Of a DNA stretch of 5,066 nucleotides, positions 4,136 to 5,066 are shown piece after piece. Location of the stretch: contig JAFDWI010000323.1 in NCBI GenBank assembly GCA_018268545.1, positions 1 to 5,066 on the forward strand, read 5' to 3'. Position 1 is the first letter of the stretch. The number at the start of each line of letters is the position of its first letter. The notes under the pieces are model-generated. The model saw only the letters and a list, made by a program, of their open reading frames with translations. It was not told where the DNA came from and did not search any database. A program made the translations under genes and the position numbers. The stretch comes from Actinomycetota bacterium. Lineage in GTDB: Bacteria; Actinomycetota; Acidimicrobiia; Acidimicrobiales; Iamiaceae.

Positions 4136-5066
4136 TTGTTCGAACGATTTACAGACCGGGCCCGTCGAGTGGTCGTGCTGGCGCAAGAAGAAGCGCGCCT
4201 GCTGAACCACAACTACATCGGCACCGAACACATCCTCCTCGGGCTGATCCACGAGGGCGAAGGTGTCGCCGCGAAATCGCTCGAATCACTCGGGATCTCC
4301 CTCGAGGCCGTCCGCAGCCAGGTCGAGGAGATCATCGGCCACGGCGGTTCCTCGCCGTCCGGGCACATCCCCTTCACCCCCCGCGCCAAGAAGGTCCTCG
4401 AGCTGTCGTTGCGTGAAGCGCTCCAGCTCGGCCACAACTACATCGGCACCGAACACATCCTGCTCGGGCTGATCCGCGAGGGCGAAGGCGTCGCCGCACA
4501 GGTGCTCGTCAAGCTCGGCGCCGACCTGTCACGGGTGCGCCAACAGGTCATCCAGTTGCTGTCGGGAGCCGCAGGACCCGAAGGCGTCGGTGGCGAAAAA
4601 GCCGGTGCCGTCGCCGGAGGCAGCGGCCAGGAGACCCCGTCGGGATCGATGGTGCTCGACCAGTTCGGGCGAAACCTCACCCAACTCGCGCGCGACAAGA
4701 AACTCGACCCCGTCATCGGCCGCAAACGCGAAACCGAGCGGGTCATGCAGGTGCTCAGCCGACGTACCAAGAACAACCCGGTGCTCATCGGCGAACCCGG
4801 CGTCGGCAAGACCGCGATCGTCGAAGGGCTCGCCCAGGCGATCGCCGCCGACGACGTGCCCGAAACGCTGCACGACAAGCAGCTCTACACCCTCGACCTG
4901 GGTGCGCTCGTGGCCGGTTCGCGCTACCGCGGCGACTTCGAGGAACGCCTCAAGAAGGTGCTCAAGGAGATCCGCACCCGCGGTGACATCATCCTGTTCA
5001 TCGACGAGATCCACACGCTCGTCGGCGCCGGTGCCGCCGAAGGTGCCATCGACGCCGCGTCGATCC
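4136..5066 (+). CDS. clpC: ClpC, ATP-dependent Clp protease ATPase subunit (N-terminal part)
   Basis: The first 310 residues are visible; the family usually has about 810-850, so the gene runs off the right edge. ClpC is a cytoplasmic AAA+ unfoldase that feeds proteins into ClpP. The start is TTG, missed by an ATG/GTG search. The N-domain has two Clp_N repeats (about 1-70 and 78-145), each with HNYIGTEHILLGLI. A Gly/Ala-rich linker (143-170) follows. The first AAA+ module has Walker A GEPGVGKT (219-226), pore-loop Tyr264 in GSRYRGDF, and Walker B ILFIDE (286-291). All visible catalytic and binding residues are intact. The M-domain and D2 module are beyond the window, so the C versus B assignment rests on the N-domain sequence, which is typical of ClpC. 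It is divergently transcribed from the polyprenyl synthase gene. Confidence 0.96.
   Translation, partial: MFERFTDRARRVVVLAQEEARLLNHNYIGTEHILLGLIHEGEGVAAKSLESLGISLEAVRSQVEEIIGHGGSSPSGHIPFTPRAKKVLELSLREALQLGHNYIGTEHILLGLIREGEGVAAQVLVKLGADLSRVRQQVIQLLSGAAGPEGVGGEKAGAVAGGSGQETPSGSMVLDQFGRNLTQLARDKKLDPVIGRKRETERVMQVLSRRTKNNPVLIGEPGVGKTAIVEGLAQAIAADDVPETLHDKQLYTLDLGALVAGSRYRGDFEERLKKVLKEIRTRGDIILFIDEIHTLVGAGAAEGAIDAASI
4207..4497 (+). repeat. 66-bp near-identical duplication within the clpC N-domain
   Basis: Bases 4207-4272 and 4432-4497 match at 63 of 66 positions, offset by 225 bp (75 codons). They encode the same segment of the two Clp_N repeats, HNYIGTEHILLGLI then EGEGVAA, with one His-to-Arg difference. 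The protein duplication is ancient and conserved in ClpC; the unusual part is the DNA identity at silent sites. Confidence 0.9.

Noticed and set aside
4438..5014. Minus-strand open frames opposite clpC
   Set aside because: Shadows of a plainly recognisable ClpC reading on the plus strand.

Overview
This is GC-rich DNA with strong G/C preference at third codon positions, GTG and TTG starts, and gene families typical of Actinobacteria: a DUF222-HNH (13E12-type) protein under a Gram-positive SOS box, a ClpC ATPase and a long-chain polyprenyl synthase. A high-GC actinobacterium is well supported. An Acidimicrobiia/Ilumatobacter-like lineage is my guess from general resemblance only.

Layout. Bases 1-450 hold no gene I can defend, only a Pro/Ala-rich open frame entering from the left edge and two small repeats. 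451-954 (+) encodes a 167-residue tail-anchored coiled-coil protein. Its rod is six near-identical 11-residue (hendecad) units encoded by a 33-bp tandem repeat. 955-1370 has no convincing gene. At 1371-1384 is a perfect LexA-type SOS box, followed by what looks like a leaderless start at 1399. It drives a DUF222-HNH open frame (1399-2079) that has lost its middle, so it is an in-frame remnant of a much longer family protein. After 33 bp and a good ribosome binding site comes an 83-residue coiled-coil plus single-TM protein (2113-2364). It may share the SOS-controlled transcript.

2450-3009 looks like a type II toxin-antitoxin pair: a small BrnT/DUF4258-like protein, then a ribbon-helix-helix protein, joined by an ATGA overlap. 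Facing it with only 19 bp between is a complete polyprenyl diphosphate synthase on the minus strand (3029-4009), with both Asp-rich motifs. A 126-bp divergent spacer separates that gene from clpC (TTG start at 4136, running off the right end), of which the first 310 residues are visible.

How it fits together. The right half (polyprenyl synthase, clpC) is housekeeping: isoprenoid-chain synthesis and protein quality control. The left and middle (hendecad membrane protein, SOS-boxed remnant, small membrane protein, toxin-antitoxin pair) look like an accessory island of small, fast-evolving genes. The most interesting possibility is that the damaged 13E12-type gene survives mainly as an SOS promoter for the downstream small membrane protein. 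No complete new defence system is visible.
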